In this document: positions 16,895-25,939 of the stretch, piece by piece
Numbering within the stretch: the first letter of the stretch is position 1
How the letters are laid out: each line of letters begins with the position of its first letter
Assembly: GCA_964628465.1 (NCBI GenBank)
Contig: CAZVOA010000003.1
Span: forward strand, 158,734-222,733
Source of the DNA: JAFGPS01 sp964628465
Lineage (GTDB): Bacteria > Planctomycetota > Phycisphaerae > Sedimentisphaerales > Anaerobacaceae
DNA length: 64,000 nucleotides
Reading direction: 5' to 3'
Translations under genes and position numbers: made by a program
Notes under the pieces: model-generated
The model's input: the letters and a program-made list of their open reading frames with translations, nothing else
Told to the model about the DNA's origin: nothing
Databases searched by the model: none

Positions 16895-16965
16895 CCACAG
16901 ATTAACGATGATTCACACAGATTCTTTTTACTTTTGCCTGTCACGGCGAAACCTCTGAAAAAGAT
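16890..16965. repeat. Fragments of interspersed repeats
   Basis: Directly after the broken gene lies CCACAGATTAACGATGATTC followed by ACACAGATT, the type of near-tandem CACAGATTAAC sequence that is scattered through many bacterial genomes. It is followed by GCCTGTCACGGCGAAACCTC, which resembles a second common dispersed repeat. Only single copies are visible here, so identification rests on memory of such repeats. Confidence 0.3.
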
Positions 16966-17026
16966 GTATCATTCTCTCAAAGGAGAGTATTCAGTTTTTG
17001 AGACTTTTATTTTCCGCTAAAAATGC

Positions 17027-17056
17027 TTGTCTTTTTTCTTCATTCAAGAATATAAT
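17027..17056 (+). promoter_or_regulatory. Candidate sigma-70-type promoter for the small membrane protein/AbiGi pair
   Basis: TTGTCT (17027-17032) and a perfect TATAAT (17051-17056) are separated by 18 bases, about 110 bases before the ATG at 17168. The -35 element matches four of six consensus positions. Confidence 0.4.
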
Positions 17057-17167
17057 AGAATCGAAAAACACGGTATTGAATTTGAAAACAAACGAATATA
17101 ATATCTCCTGTTTTTTATAAAAGGAACAATTCATTTGAGATTGAGGATTTTATAAAAAGTAAATATT

Positions 17168-17500
17168 ATGAAAAATTTTATCCTTGGTTTAATTATTGGT
17201 GTATGTCTGACGGCAACATGGTTTTATCTACCAGAAATATTTTTCGGAAAAATCTACACAGTCAAGTCTATAGAAAGCCATTATCCGCATGGTGACAAGA
17301 ACTCTGAGACAACTATAATAGTTTTTCTTAAAGGAGATACTGGGCATACTAAAGAAATATTATGTGCATTCCCACCGAGTATAAAACTTGTTGGATCGAA
17401 TGAAAATGGCTGGGCTGGCCTGAAAAAAGTAAGAATCAAAGGACCTGCAGAAAAGTATATGTTCGGGACAGTTTCTTATTACGCAGAAAAGGTTCAATAA
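17168..17500 (+). CDS. Small single-pass membrane protein, unknown
   Basis: I do not recognise this 110-residue protein. It starts with a hydrophobic segment (FILGLIIGVCLTATWFYLP, residues 3-21) without a clear cleavage site, so it is probably anchored with the rest outside the cytoplasm. The remainder is soluble with several beta-like stretches (ETTIIVFLKG, KKVRIKGPAE, GTVSYYAEKV). It lies 40 bases before the AbiGi-type gene and probably shares its promoter. No link with known Abi partners is evident. It may simply be a species-specific exported protein. Confidence 0.6.
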   Translation: MKNFILGLIIGVCLTATWFYLPEIFFGKIYTVKSIESHYPHGDKNSETTIIVFLKGDTGHTKEILCAFPPSIKLVGSNENGWAGLKKVRIKGPAEKYMFGTVSYYAEKVQ

Positions 17501-17540
17501 AATTGCTAAAATAGTTATGGATGTGAAAAGAGATATTTTT

Positions 17541-18311
17541 ATGAACAATCAGCAAACATATATTTCCAATGAACTTACACATTTTGTAGGTAAGAATGAC
17601 GGAAATAAGGATGAACAGTACAGCAGGCTCTTTAAAATATTGTGCGAGGGCAAATTATGTCATCATTTATCTGATACAATACATCTCCATAATTCAGAAT
17701 TAGGAACTATACCTTGTATAAACATTAAAATAGATACAAGTGCCAAAATAAGTGAAAACTTTATGTATTACCCTGCAATGGTATGTTTTTGTGATATACC
17801 GAAAGAAAATTTAAGAATACATATTGAAAAATATAGTCGTTTTGGACTATCGTTCGATAAAGATTTTATTATCCAACATGGAGGAAGACCGGTTTATTAT
17901 ATCCCAATTGAATGCCCTAATCAGACTCGTTTTTTAAGAAATATAGGCCCAAATATAAGTGACATTTTTAACAATTTTGCTCAAAGTTTAGTAAATAACT
18001 CCACTGCTAAGATAATCGACAAAGTTGATAACCCGATTTCAACGATAAAAGACTCAGATATTATTAAAAATAGTACATTCAACAGTTTCCTTACTTTGTA
18101 TATTTTCAGTTATATAAAATTCTTTAATCATAATCTTTCTGACAATGATGGAAGCAATTTTTATTTTGAACGGGAATGGCGTGTTTTAGAATCTTTGGAA
18201 TTTTCGATAAGTGATGTTAAAAGTATTTATATTCCAAAATGGTATTATGAACGTTTTCGCGAAGATTTTCCCCAATATAACGGGGAGATTATCCATCCTG
18301 AAGAACTATAA
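17541..18311 (+). CDS. AbiGi-family abortive-infection antitoxin-like protein, orphan
   Basis: The sequence has the pattern of AbiGi proteins (the antitoxin partner of the lactococcal AbiG phage-resistance system). YISNELTHFVG is at the start, a Y-S-R-L-F-K-I-L-C-E-G segment follows, then MVCFCDIPKENLRIHIEKYS, FGLSFDKDFII, and near the C-terminus YFEREWRVLESLEFSISDVK with REDFPQYNGEI. The F-E-R-E-W-R-V stretch and the C-F-C-D-I-P stretch are the most diagnostic. The protein is soluble and full length (256 aa from the ATG at 17541, which has AAGAGAT upstream; an in-frame ATG lies at 17517). No AbiGii-like toxin gene adjoins it, so it appears orphaned. AbiGi-like proteins also occur singly in many genomes, so a phage-defence role here is inference. 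Confidence 0.7.
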   Translation: MNNQQTYISNELTHFVGKNDGNKDEQYSRLFKILCEGKLCHHLSDTIHLHNSELGTIPCINIKIDTSAKISENFMYYPAMVCFCDIPKENLRIHIEKYSRFGLSFDKDFIIQHGGRPVYYIPIECPNQTRFLRNIGPNISDIFNNFAQSLVNNSTAKIIDKVDNPISTIKDSDIIKNSTFNSFLTLYIFSYIKFFNHNLSDNDGSNFYFEREWRVLESLEFSISDVKSIYIPKWYYERFREDFPQYNGEIIHPEEL

Positions 18312-18483
18312 ATCTGCATTTTTAATAATCTTTCTTTGCAATTTGTACAATTTACGATTAAGAGATTCCTTTAAGTAATTCTTTTATTTTTTACGTGAAA
18401 TCGAATCAATGAGAGGTTAAAATACCGCACATTGGCTAAAAGTTCAATAATCTATTTGTTTTGATGCTTTTTAATTGAAATTT

Positions 18484-18516
18484 GTTTAGGGATTAGGGTT
18501 TAGAATTTAGGATTTT
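18484..18516. repeat. Short degenerate tandem TTTAGGGATTAGGG sequence
   Basis: GTTTAGGGATTAGGGTTTAG followed by AATTTAGGA is a degenerate tandem of 7-8 base units just before thpR. Similar GATTAGGG tracts are dispersed in many genomes. It leaves thpR with a poor ribosome site. Confidence 0.35.
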
Positions 18517-18522
18517 TTACTT

Positions 18523-19089
18523 GTGCGTGTTTTTATCGCTATAGAAATCAATAAGGTGATTAAAAATGACCTTGCGGCTTTGCAAAGGGAAATGCTTGGC
18601 AAAGTCGATATCAAAAAAGGCGACGCAAAATGGGTTGATCCCGAGGATATGCACCTTACCCTGAAATTTATGGGCGAAATAAAAGACTCGCAGCTTGTTG
18701 AGGTTTGCAAAATAACCGAACAAGTCGCAGCCAGCCATGAATGCTTCGATATAGAAATCGGAGGCGTCGGCTCTTTCGGCGGCCAAAGCGCACGGGTTAT
18801 CTGGGTTGGAGCAGGACAGGATAATGAAAACCTGCTGAAATTACAGGATGATCTTGAAACGCAGTTGGCTTTTGCCGGCTGGCCGGAAGAGAACAGGAAG
18901 TTTGAAGGGCATTTGACGCTTTGCAGAATTAAAAATTTTAATGCAGGCATAAAGCTGGCTCAATTGGCAAATGAATATAAAAATTACAGTCTCGATGTTG
19001 TGCAGGTGGATTCGGTTTGTATTTTTCAAAGCGAACTAACTCCGCAAGGGCCTGTTTATACATTGCTTGGAAAGTATAATTTGCAATAG
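18523..19089 (+). CDS. thpR: RNA 2',3'-cyclic phosphodiesterase (2H family)
   Basis: This 188-residue 2H phosphoesterase opens 2',3'-cyclic phosphates at RNA ends and acts in the cytoplasm. It has the family start RVFIAIEIN and two HxTx motifs, HLTLKFMGE (about residue 45) and HLTLCRIK (about residue 129), which form the symmetrical active site. The C-terminal VDSVCIFQSELTPQGPVYT is also typical. The start is GTG at 18523; an AGGA lies about 12 bases upstream, so translation may be weak. It is followed by recA and alaS on the same strand and could be read with them. Confidence 0.92.
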   Translation: MRVFIAIEINKVIKNDLAALQREMLGKVDIKKGDAKWVDPEDMHLTLKFMGEIKDSQLVEVCKITEQVAASHECFDIEIGGVGSFGGQSARVIWVGAGQDNENLLKLQDDLETQLAFAGWPEENRKFEGHLTLCRIKNFNAGIKLAQLANEYKNYSLDVVQVDSVCIFQSELTPQGPVYTLLGKYNLQ

Positions 19090-19150
19090 ACAAATTGAAG
19101 GAACATAATTAAGTACTATTAACATTCCATTTATAAGGAGAGAAAAAGGC

Positions 19151-20173
19151 ATGGCTAAGAAAAAAGAAGCAGTTGCAGAAGAAAAAAAAACAGGCAAAGA
19201 AGAATCCCTGAACCGTGTGATTTCGCAAATCGAAAAGCAGTACGGGCAAGGCTCGATTATGCGTATGGATGAAAACAAATACGCGAAAATCGAAGGAATC
19301 AACACAGGTTCGATTTCACTTGATATCGCTCTTGGCGGCGTAGGAATACCGAGAGGCAGAATCACGGAATTGTTCGGCCCGGAATCATCAGGAAAAACAA
19401 CTCTTGCTCTGCATGTTATCGCCAATGCTCAAAAGCAAGGCGGCGTAGCGGCTTTCATCGACGCTGAACACGCTCTCGATACAACCTGGGCAAAAAAACT
19501 CGGTGTGGATGTAAGCAGTATGTTAGTCAGCCAGCCTGATACAGGTGAGCAGGCTCTCGATATCGTGGAAATGCTCGTCAACTCGAATTCAGTCGATATT
19601 ATAGTTGTCGATTCCGTAGCGGCTCTTACCCCGAAAGCTGAAATTGAAGGTGAAATGGGTGACAGTCATATGGGTTTGCAGGCAAGATTAATGAGCCAGG
19701 CGATGCGTAAACTGACCGCGATTATCGGAAAGAGCAAAACAGCGCTGATTTTCATAAACCAGATACGTATGAAGATAGGAGTCATGTTCGGCAACCCTGA
19801 GACTACAACAGGTGGAAAGGCCCTGAAGTTTTATAGTTCAGTACGAATCGATATACGACGTATTACTACCATTAAAGACGCGACAAACGCGACTGGTTCA
19901 AGGGTACGAGCCAGAGTAGTGAAAAATAAAATCGCACCGCCATTCCGTGAAACTGAATTCGATATGATGTTCGATTCGGGAATCAGTTATGAAGGTGACC
20001 TGCTCGATTTGGCTGCTGAAAGCAACATTATTGATAAGAGCGGGGCATGGTTCAACTACGGTGAAGTAAAGATTGGACAGGGCAGAGAAAATGCCAAGAA
20101 ATTTTTAATGGAAAATAAAGACTTGTGTGAAGAAATAAAAAATAAGGTTTTAGCCGCTAAAGGTGTGGCATAA
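19151..20173 (+). CDS. recA: Recombinase RecA
   Basis: RecA forms filaments on single-stranded DNA for strand exchange and SOS induction. This is a complete 340-residue protein with Walker A GPESSGKTT (residues 76-84), Walker B LVNSNSVDIIVVDSVAAL, loop-1 region MGDSHMGLQARLMSQAMRKL, and the FINQIRMKIGVMFGNPETTT segment covering loop 2. TAAGGAGAGAAAAAGGC precedes the ATG. No LexA-like operator of the familiar Gram-positive or enterobacterial types was recognised in the short gap before it. It sits between thpR and alaS, a common bacterial recA-alaS order. Confidence 0.98.
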   Translation: MAKKKEAVAEEKKTGKEESLNRVISQIEKQYGQGSIMRMDENKYAKIEGINTGSISLDIALGGVGIPRGRITELFGPESSGKTTLALHVIANAQKQGGVAAFIDAEHALDTTWAKKLGVDVSSMLVSQPDTGEQALDIVEMLVNSNSVDIIVVDSVAALTPKAEIEGEMGDSHMGLQARLMSQAMRKLTAIIGKSKTALIFINQIRMKIGVMFGNPETTTGGKALKFYSSVRIDIRRITTIKDATNATGSRVRARVVKNKIAPPFRETEFDMMFDSGISYEGDLLDLAAESNIIDKSGAWFNYGEVKIGQGRENAKKFLMENKDLCEEIKNKVLAAKGVA

Positions 20174-20212
20174 TTTGCAGGAATTAATTCCGGCTGGAGA
20201 TTTTAAGTAGCA

Positions 20213-22930
20213 ATGAAAAGTGCAGCGCAGATAAGAAGTGAGTTTATTGAATTTTTCAAAGGGAAAAATCATACATTCGTACCAAGTTCACCTATCGTTC
20301 CGAAAGGCGACGACACCCTGCTTTTTGCGAATGCGGGTATGAACCAGTTCAAAGACATTTTCCTTGGATTGACTCCTCCTTCTTTTCCGCGTGCGGTCAA
20401 TAGCCAGAAATGTCTTCGCGTAAGCGGCAAGCACAATGACCTCGAAGAAGTCGGCAGAGATACATATCACCATACATTTTTCGAGATGCTTGGCAACTGG
20501 TCATTCGGTGACTATTTCAAAGCAGAAGCAATCGAATGGGCATGGGAGCTTTTCACGAAAGTATGGGGAATCGATCCGAATCGTTTGTGGGCTACTGTTT
20601 TCGCGGGCGATGAGCATGACGGCTTACCTGAAGATAATGAAGCAAGACTTCTATGGACAAGCAAAACACCAATCCCGGCCGAGAGAGTTCTATCGTTCGG
20701 AAAGAAAGATAATTTCTGGGAGATGGGCGAAACCGGTCCCTGCGGGCCATGCAGTGAAATACACATAGACCTTGGCCCGGACAGATGCGATATGAAAGAT
20801 GTCCCCGGCCATAAATGCGCAGTGAACACAGGCTGCGCGAGGTACGTTGAATTATGGAATCTCGTATTTATACAATATAATCGCCAGCCGGGCGGAAAAC
20901 TTACGCCGCTCTCTTCAAAATATGTTGATACGGGCGCCGGTCTTGAACGAGTCGTTTCTGTAATGCAAAACAAAAGGAGCAATTACGACACCGACTTGTT
21001 TATGCCGATTATTAATTCCACGAGCAAGCTTTCAGGCTGTGAATACACGGGGCAACTTGGCAACAAAACAGATAATGCTTTTCGTGTTATCGCCGACCAT
21101 ATCCGCTCGCTCGTTTTCGCGATAACCGACGGTGCGGCTCCGTCGAATGATGGAAGAGGTTATGTCATTCGCAGAATTTTGCGAAGAGCTTCGAGATTCG
21201 GCAGGGAGCTTGGAATGCACGAGCCGTTCCTTTATAAACTCGTACCTGTTGTAGTGGATTGCCTTGGTGGCGCATTCGGCGAGATAAAAGAAAGAGCCGA
21301 TTATGTTTCAACTGTAATTAAATCCGAAGAAGAAAGTTTCGGAAGAACATTAGACAGAGGTTTGGAAATATTTAACTCAGCCGCTGAGCGTACACTTAAT
21401 TCGGGAGGCAAAATCATAAATGGTGAAGATGCGTTCCAGCTTTATGACACGTTTGGTTTCCCGCTCGATTTAACTCAGCTTATGGCACAGGAACGTAATC
21501 TCAAAGTTGATATCGAAAAGTTCAAAGAACTTATGGACGAACAGAGAGAACGAGCCAGACAGGCGCAGAAAAACGATTCGTTTTTAGCATCTTTGACCGA
21601 TACAGAACTTCCAGCCACCGAAGATATGCACAAATATCATCTCGATAGCTGTGAAAGCAAAATCTTAGGATGGATAGATAAAGAAGGTTTCAAAAACTCA
21701 GGACAAATTCATACCGGTTCCGAAGTTGGTCTTATTCTCGATAGAACATGTTTTTACGCGGAGATGGGTGGACAGGTCGGCGACTGCGGCATGATTGAAG
21801 GCAGCAATTCTCACTTCCTTGTAGAAAATACGATTAAAATCGCGAATTGCATAATTCATAAAGGCAAAGTTACACAAGGTTCTTTCGATGCTGGACAGCA
21901 TGTAATGGCAATCGTAAGCAAGGACAGGGACGCGATAAAGAAAAACCATACCGCAACTCACTTGTTACAGTGGGCCTTGCAGGAAGTGCTCGGTAAATCA
22001 GTTGCGCAGCAGGGAAGTTATGTCGGCCCGGAATACCTGCGATTCGATTTCACATATCCCAAGTCACTTACACGTGAAGAGATAGAAAAAGTAGAGGAAT
22101 TAATCGGCGAAAAAATTGACGAAAATTTACCTGTTACGACCGCGGTATTACCGCGTGAGGAAGCAAAAAAACTCGGGGCTATGGCTTTGTTCGGAGAGAA
22201 GTATGGTGACGAAGTCAGGGTAGTCGCGGTTGGCGCAGAATCAAAAAGTAAATTGAATGAAGCGTTCAGCAAAGAATTTTGCGGCGGAACTCACGTTGAC
22301 AGAATCGGCGCTATCGGCGGCGTAAAGATAGTTAAAGAAGAAAGTACCTCAGCCGGTGTGCGAAGAATTACAGCTATTACAGGTTCAAAATTAAACAGCT
22401 ATTTCAAGAAAAACAGCGATATTGTTGACAAGTTATCTTTATTGCTTAAAGTACCTTCGGATGAGCTTTTAGATAGAGTCGAGAAAATACTCGCGAATAA
22501 TAAGGAACTTACCAAAAAACTAAAATCCGCATCGAAAGCATCAGGCTCGGATGGTTTATCCCAGGCAAGAGAATTTCTCGATAATTGCCGGAAGATAGGT
22601 GAAAGCTCTGTTATTGTTGGAAAACTTTCCGGAGTAACAGTCGATCAGGCAAGAGAAGCTATCGATATGCTCAAAAAGAAAGCTCAGTCAGCGGCGATTG
22701 TTTTGGGATTCGACGAAGAAGGCAAAGTTACGCTTATTTCAGGAATAACAAACGACCTCGTTGAAAAAGGTCTCAGTGCCGGTGAAATTATCAAAGCAAT
22801 AGCTCCGATAGTAGGCGGCGGTGGCGGCGGTAGACCTCAAATGGCGCAAGCCGGAGGTAAGAACCCAGAAAAAATCGATGAAGCATTGGAACGAGCTACC
22901 GAAGTAATCGCAGAAAAATTAAAAGCGTGA
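20213..22930 (+). CDS. alaS: Alanyl-tRNA synthetase
   Basis: AlaS charges tRNA-Ala and edits mischarged serine and glycine. The 905-residue frame is full length. The class II catalytic core starts at residue 1 (RSEFIEFFKGKNHTFVPSSP), with FANAGMNQFKD and TYHHTFFEMLGNWSFGDYFK. The editing domain has HTATHLLQWAL and the zinc-binding CGGTHVDRIG. The C-terminal DHHA1 domain ends in a glycine-rich GGGGGGRPQMAQAGG. It follows recA by 39 bases and is likely part of the same transcript. Confidence 0.98.
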   Translation: MKSAAQIRSEFIEFFKGKNHTFVPSSPIVPKGDDTLLFANAGMNQFKDIFLGLTPPSFPRAVNSQKCLRVSGKHNDLEEVGRDTYHHTFFEMLGNWSFGDYFKAEAIEWAWELFTKVWGIDPNRLWATVFAGDEHDGLPEDNEARLLWTSKTPIPAERVLSFGKKDNFWEMGETGPCGPCSEIHIDLGPDRCDMKDVPGHKCAVNTGCARYVELWNLVFIQYNRQPGGKLTPLSSKYVDTGAGLERVVSVMQNKRSNYDTDLFMPIINSTSKLSGCEYTGQLGNKTDNAFRVIADHIRSLVFAITDGAAPSNDGRGYVIRRILRRASRFGRELGMHEPFLYKLVPVVVDCLGGAFGEIKERADYVSTVIKSEEESFGRTLDRGLEIFNSAAERTLNSGGKIINGEDAFQLYDTFGFPLDLTQLMAQERNLKVDIEKFKELMDEQRERARQAQKNDSFLASLTDTELPATEDMHKYHLDSCESKILGWIDKEGFKNSGQIHTGSEVGLILDRTCFYAEMGGQVGDCGMIEGSNSHFLVENTIKIANCIIHKGKVTQGSFDAGQHVMAIVSKDRDAIKKNHTATHLLQWALQEVLGKSVAQQGSYVGPEYLRFDFTYPKSLTREEIEKVEELIGEKIDENLPVTTAVLPREEAKKLGAMALFGEKYGDEVRVVAVGAESKSKLNEAFSKEFCGGTHVDRIGAIGGVKIVKEESTSAGVRRITAITGSKLNSYFKKNSDIVDKLSLLLKVPSDELLDRVEKILANNKELTKKLKSASKASGSDGLSQAREFLDNCRKIGESSVIVGKLSGVTVDQAREAIDMLKKKAQSAAIVLGFDEEGKVTLISGITNDLVEKGLSAGEIIKAIAPIVGGGGGGRPQMAQAGGKNPEKIDEALERATEVIAEKLKA

Positions 22931-23039
22931 ATTCCAGCTTGTTGATTAAATAAAAAATCTCTGCTTTTATTGAATAAAAGTCACATCGAAGCGTAACTAT
23001 AGTATAGATTGACATTGTTAATTTTATTTCAGGTAGAGT

Positions 23040-23957
23040 ATGATTCGGTTTTGCTGTGAACAATGCGGCTGCAAAATAAGCGTTAAGGATGAATACGCGG
23101 GGAAAAAAGGGAAATGCCCAAAATGCAAAAACATTCTTATTATCCCTGAAAAAAATAATGACTTTGCATTTATGGAAAAGCCTGGAGAATTAAAACTTCA
23201 GGAGAAACAAGAAAATCATCCAACAACAATAGAAGATACTACTGAATATTATCATTATCCTTCAGAGCATATCAGCGGGCCGGAGTATGACGGACGGAGA
23301 AAGTTGCCATGGTTTATCGATATATTCCTTTATCCGATGAGTTCTTCTGGATTAATGCACATTGCTATATTTGTAATAGTTCCCTTAATTAGTGGTTTTC
23401 TGTTATTGCTTGGATTCTTTATCAGAATAGGAATATTTTTGTATATGGGCTGGTATTTTACGGAATGTGTTCGTGACAGTGCAAAAGGGGGAGTAAGAGC
23501 TCCTGAATCATTCGCATTTTTGAGTATTGGTGAAATGTGGGAACAGGTACAACATATCGTCGGCGTTTATCTGATATATCTTACACCCGCTTTGTTTTAT
23601 AAACTTTATACTAACCGATCCGATGTGATCTTTGTGGTACTTCTGATAACAGGAACGTTTTTCTTTCCGATGGCTCTGCTTACATGTATAATGTTCGATT
23701 CGATAAGAGGGCTGAATCCTTTTCTTTTGCTGGGTTCGATTTTAAGTACATTTCTTCAATATATTGGCATTATTGTATTAATCGTAGGTATCATTTTTTC
23801 TTTTCTATATCTGTCAGATTTTATGGCGAATTCTTCCGCAAGAAAATTGGTCAGCTTTATATTCATTCCTCTCCAGATTTATATAACTTTTATCGCAGCA
23901 CATTTAATTGGCCGGTTCTACTGGCGAAATGAAGAAAACCTTAACTGGGAATGCTGA
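23040..23957 (+). CDS. Zinc-ribbon-anchored multi-pass membrane protein
   Basis: An N-terminal zinc ribbon (FCCEQCGCKISVKDEYAGKK then GKCPKCKNILIIP) is followed by a linker and about five membrane helices (for example MHIAIFVIVPLISGFLLLLGF and YIGIIVLIVGIIFSFLYL). This ribbon is common at the N-terminus of planctomycete proteins and is believed to bind zinc through two C-x2-C pairs. The membrane part resembles DUF4013-like families but I cannot assign a function. It follows alaS after 109 bases and converges with a small gene on the other strand. The start ATG has AGGTAGAGT upstream. Confidence 0.7.
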   Translation: MIRFCCEQCGCKISVKDEYAGKKGKCPKCKNILIIPEKNNDFAFMEKPGELKLQEKQENHPTTIEDTTEYYHYPSEHISGPEYDGRRKLPWFIDIFLYPMSSSGLMHIAIFVIVPLISGFLLLLGFFIRIGIFLYMGWYFTECVRDSAKGGVRAPESFAFLSIGEMWEQVQHIVGVYLIYLTPALFYKLYTNRSDVIFVVLLITGTFFFPMALLTCIMFDSIRGLNPFLLLGSILSTFLQYIGIIVLIVGIIFSFLYLSDFMANSSARKLVSFIFIPLQIYITFIAAHLIGRFYWRNEENLNWEC

Positions 23958-23987
23958 CTATGGACACCATAATCTTTTTTAAGATTA

Positions 23988-24200
23988 TCAGGTAGCCCCC
24001 ATTCTTGGGCGGGACTTGCCTGAAGGACTGGCTGGTTTATTTTGCTCTGTGTTGGAAGTTGAAAGTTGTTCAGTATCGGGGTTTGTGAATGCTGATAAAC
24101 ATGAGGTGTCATTGGGATAATAAAATGCACACCAGGAAAACAAGGCAATACTGAGCAAAATAAGAATACATACAATAATGAATCTTGTCTTGTCTGACAT
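23988..24200 (-). CDS. Small single-pass membrane protein, unknown
   Basis: A 70-residue protein with one N-terminal helix (FIIVCILILLSIALFSWCAF) and a short polar tail rich in Ser, Thr, Asn and Pro. The ATG at 24200 is supported by GGGAAAGATAGAA; a longer frame starting at 24248 would run through that ribosome site. It is encoded downstream of the iron-sulfur membrane protein on the same strand, 111 bases away, and might be its small partner, but no family is recognised. Confidence 0.5.
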   Translation of the reverse strand: MSDKTRFIIVCILILLSIALFSWCAFYYPNDTSCLSAFTNPDTEQLSTSNTEQNKPASPSGKSRPRMGAT

Positions 24201-24276
24201 TTCTATCTTTCCCTTTACGCTTTCTTTTTCTATTCCAAACAAACCCAAATCTATAATTATATATTATATAAATGCC

Positions 24277-24306
24277 TGCAGAATGTAAATCAAAATATAT
24301 TCTGCA
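24277..24306 (-). terminator. Weak hairpin after the iron-sulfur membrane protein gene
   Basis: An 8-base perfect inverted repeat (TGCAGAAT/ATTCTGCA) with a 14-base loop lies just beyond the stop of the leftward gene ending at 24312. The downstream tract is AT-rich but not a clean T run, so termination would be weak. Confidence 0.3.
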
Positions 24307-24311
24307 TACTC

Positions 24312-25718
24312 TTATCCGCCAAATCTCCAATTAAAAATCGTTAAGCCGAAGATAGTCCAGTATGCCAATACACCAAGTAATAATACAAGTTTTACGCCGG
24401 AATGGTGCTTCTGAACAATCCTGGATTGGCAAAATATCCACATTGTAGCAGCCAGAGCAAGGAGTAAGATTGCTGCTATTGTAAAACTTATTGCCGGAGC
24501 AATAGCGTTTGTTGCAGAATTATCCAGAACAAGCGTTCCGGCGAGAATATTTTGGGCAGTTTCGATTCCTTTCGGATCCGCAATCGCATGACGCCAATAT
24601 GGAATATGCGAAGACATCTTGAGTATGGATTTGATGATATGTGCGCCTGCAATAGTTGGAAGTAAGAGCAATGCAAAAGTGCTCAATATTGCCCGGAAAG
24701 ATACCTCTTTGTAACCTGAAAACAATATGGCGAGTAAATCTAAAATCAATGATAAAATTACAGGCAGAACGAGGAACATTGCCGCCGTCCATATAAGGTT
24801 CGCTGGGGTTCCTGTTACTCCAAGAGCAGTAACTATATGTTCTGGCAGCCACATCATAATGCCAAAAGATACGGGCCACTCAGAAAGAATCTCATATACA
24901 ACGAATGCCCCTGCGAGCATGATAAATCCGATTTGAGCCGGTCGTAAATCAATATCATTGAAAAAATCCGAAAATGGCCGCCGCGATGAAAATCTAATGT
25001 TTTTAGAAGGACAAGCTTTTAAACATTGAGTACATAAAAGACAATCTCGATTATCCGCAATTGACGCAGGGTAAAGATTGCTCGGACACGAGCGGCCGGT
25101 CAATCGATAATTATTTTTCTTTGTAACACAATCTTTTGTTTTACAATTCCTGCATGTTGATAAGTCATTTGCCCGCCATTCAAAAGGTGATATTAGTGCA
25201 TATAATCCGAGCAGGTGCCCAATCGGGCAAATGTAACTGCAAAAAGCGCGTTTTTGAAATATCAGGGAAATGTCAACTGCTACTATTATCAGGAACAACA
25301 TATAGAGAGCCATTTGATGAGGAACGCGGTTTATAGCCAGAACCTGTACTCCGACAATCCAGATGATTGAATAGAATATTGTTACAGCCCAGCCTGTCTT
25401 GAGAAAGTTTGGGACCTGCTGCCTGAGACCTATTCTTGAAGCCCAGTATGTAAGCAGTTCCATAGGACATACTGTACACCATAACCGTCCTAAGAAAACC
25501 GCGGTTATTATTATCAGCGGCCACCATATGGTCCAGACAATCAAATTTGCGAGATTAGTATAACGGAGTCTATCAATGAAATCTGGATTATTTGCTGTTA
25601 TTCCGAGACCACCAGCTATGAGAAGTAAGAAAGCGATCAGTGTAAAAAATTGCGGTAAGAGTGGAAACCAACTTGACCTGCATAATCCACCGATATATTT
25701 ATTTTGAAGCAAATTCAT
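24312..25718 (-). CDS. Membrane-bound 4Fe-4S protein of the NapH/NosR/CcoG-like type
   Basis: This is a 468-residue polytopic membrane protein with ferredoxin-like clusters. The N-terminal helices include the two C-P signatures of this group, GRLWCTVCPMELL (about residue 80) and CSYICPIGHLLGLYAL (about 160). They are followed by a soluble loop with C-R-N-C-x4-C and the classic CLLCTQCLKACPSKNI, enough cysteines for two [4Fe-4S] clusters. The C-terminal half adds about six more helices, longer than NapH. Proteins of this type pass electrons from quinols or donate them to periplasmic reductases. No reductase gene lies nearby, so the partner is unknown. Confidence 0.75.
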   Translation of the reverse strand: MNLLQNKYIGGLCRSSWFPLLPQFFTLIAFLLLIAGGLGITANNPDFIDRLRYTNLANLIVWTIWWPLIIITAVFLGRLWCTVCPMELLTYWASRIGLRQQVPNFLKTGWAVTIFYSIIWIVGVQVLAINRVPHQMALYMLFLIIVAVDISLIFQKRAFCSYICPIGHLLGLYALISPFEWRANDLSTCRNCKTKDCVTKKNNYRLTGRSCPSNLYPASIADNRDCLLCTQCLKACPSKNIRFSSRRPFSDFFNDIDLRPAQIGFIMLAGAFVVYEILSEWPVSFGIMMWLPEHIVTALGVTGTPANLIWTAAMFLVLPVILSLILDLLAILFSGYKEVSFRAILSTFALLLLPTIAGAHIIKSILKMSSHIPYWRHAIADPKGIETAQNILAGTLVLDNSATNAIAPAISFTIAAILLLALAATMWIFCQSRIVQKHHSGVKLVLLLGVLAYWTIFGLTIFNWRFGG

Positions 25719-25825
25719 TAAATTACCTGACGACAGTCCAATCTCAATATCTTAAAATTACCATAAGTAAGATTAAAAAACAACACTTTCATCGCGGTTA
25801 TTAATAACTATAAATATTAAAATAG

Positions 25826-25865
25826 AAAAAGCGGCTTTATACATTATGTATAAAGCCGCTTTTTA
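25826..25865 (-). terminator. Strong intrinsic terminator of the pseudopilin gene
   Basis: AAAAAGCGGCTTTATACAT and its exact complement form an 18-19 base-pair stem with a two-base loop; on the minus strand the stem ends in CTTTTTCTATTTT. It lies 75 bases beyond the stop of the leftward gene 25940-26758, and the A-rich 5' arm means it may also work in the other direction. Confidence 0.85.
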
Positions 25866-25939
25866 TTTATCAATAATAAGAACTGCTTTAGAAATTACTG
25901 ATGTTAAACTTTGTAAAGATACATCAGGAAATCACATTC

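Noticed and set aside
15600..18520. A prophage or integrative element in the accessory island
   Set aside because: No integrase, transposase, att-like direct repeat or phage structural gene is present. The nearest tRNA genes are far away.
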